Positions 5,006 through 5,585 of a stretch of DNA of 5,585 nt are shown piece after piece. A program made the translations under genes and the position numbers. How positions within the stretch are numbered: the stretch's first letter is position 1; every line of letters starts with the position of its first letter. Source of the stretch: an uncultured Mailhella sp. (lineage in GTDB: Bacteria; Desulfobacterota; Desulfovibrionia; Desulfovibrionales; Desulfovibrionaceae); NCBI RefSeq assembly GCF_905187505.1, contig NZ_CAJJIC010000143.1, forward strand, positions 1-5,585. The letters run 5' to 3'. A model generated the notes under the pieces. The model saw only the letters and a list, made by a program, of their open reading frames with translations. It was not told the origin of the DNA and did no database searches.

Positions 5006-5585
5006 TTATTCGGCCGCTTCCGCCTGTTCCGCCTCGCCGCTCTGCTCCATCTGCGACGCCTGATCGCTGATGGAGGGATATTCCTCGCTCTCAAGGTACA
5101 AGGTACAGTAGGAAGTCTGCTTGCCGGCATCCGTCTCGGAGCCGGCAAGAAAAACGTACGCTGCCCCGGGCCTGTCCGCATCGTTCCCGGCCCCGGCAAA
5201 GTTCCACTCAAGCACTTCCAGACCGCCCTCGTCGGCCAGATAGCCGCGCAGGTCGTCTCCGGCATCCTCGATGTCCTCCAGATTCAGCGACGGCTCGCCG
5301 TACTTCTTCACCAGCTCATCCTTCAGACTTTCCAGCACCCCGAGCGTCGAAGCCCCGTTCTCACTGGGATCATCAGGGGAAGATGCCATGATGCGTATGA
5401 TCCTGCCCTGAAAGGTATCCACCGCATAGGTATCAAAGCGGGAATCGGGCGACGGCGGCGTAACCTCGTACATCTTGAGCTGCCACCGTTCGGAAACGGG
5501 CTGCGCCCCGTGTTCGTACCCGCTCAGATCGGCTCCGAGTTCCAGTCCGAAGGCTCCCGCCGCGAACACCGGCGCCGCGCCGAAC
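5006..5585 (-). CDS. exported protein of unknown function, 5' end outside window
   Basis: The frame reads open from the right edge for 192 codons to a TAA at 5006-5008. I do not recognise the family. The first visible residues, FGAAPVFAAGAFGLELGAD, look like the end of a signal peptide with cleavage near VFA-AG, so the mature protein probably begins at about AGAFGLELG and acts in the periplasm. A GTG at 5569 codes for the Val within this peptide and should not be taken as the start. The mature part is acidic and soluble. FGLELG near its start and LKDELVKKYGEPS midway (about residues 91-103) resemble features of small periplasmic proteins that relate a calculated property to a growing peptide, but no named domain can be assigned. 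One Cys is visible. The C-terminal end is low-complexity, rich in Glu, Gln, Ala and Ser. It lies 46 bases upstream of the ADP-ribosylglycohydrolase gene and probably shares its transcript; the promoter is beyond the window. Confidence 0.75.
   Translation of the reverse strand, partial: FGAAPVFAAGAFGLELGADLSGYEHGAQPVSERWQLKMYEVTPPSPDSRFDTYAVDTFQGRIIRIMASSPDDPSENGASTLGVLESLKDELVKKYGEPSLNLEDIEDAGDDLRGYLADEGGLEVLEWNFAGAGNDADRPGAAYVFLAGSETDAGKQTSYCTLYLESEEYPSISDQASQMEQSGEAEQAEAAE

Noticed and set aside
4960..5265. 102-codon N-terminal extension of the ADP-ribosylglycohydrolase
   Set aside because: The extra residues are Arg/Pro-rich, overlap the upstream gene and precede a strong ribosome binding site and the family's natural N-terminus.

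Overview
The window looks like a stretch of ordinary bacterial chromosome, moderately high in GC and densely coded. It has good Shine-Dalgarno sites and one near-consensus sigma-70 promoter. The gene content, the cvpA-mazG pairing and the protein style would suit a Desulfovibrionaceae-like bacterium (Desulfovibrio, Bilophila and relatives). That placement is an impression from sequence style, not a proven assignment.

Layout. Bases 1-167 hold the possible last codons of a plus-strand gene and weak terminator-like hairpins. A small nitroreductase-family flavoprotein follows on the minus strand (168-689). A 225-base divergent intergenic region (690-914) carries two perfect inverted repeats and the promoter TTGACA-N16-TACAAT. 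This promoter drives a plus-strand set of three closely spaced genes: a CvpA-family membrane protein (915-1400), a two-domain MazG NTP pyrophosphohydrolase (1433-2284), and a secreted protein with an alpha/beta-hydrolase (dienelactone hydrolase-like) fold (2316-3839). A perfect 19-bp inverted repeat with a 5-nt loop (3869-3911) closes that unit. It also serves the opposing minus-strand pair: an ADP-ribosylglycohydrolase-family protein (3925-4959), preceded by the 3' part of an exported protein of unknown function that runs off the right edge (5006-5585).

How the genes work together. Nothing here forms a recognisable pathway. MazG is a nucleotide-pool house-cleaning enzyme and CvpA an inner-membrane protein; their co-transcription with the exported hydrolase-like protein is inferred from spacing. 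The most interesting signals are two proteins that keep their family fold signatures but appear to lack key catalytic residues. The hydrolase-like protein has Gly at the nucleophile-elbow position and no clear catalytic His. The ADP-ribosylglycohydrolase has GGDAAAN where active relatives have GGDxDTN. No mobile element, CRISPR array, tRNA or rRNA gene was seen.
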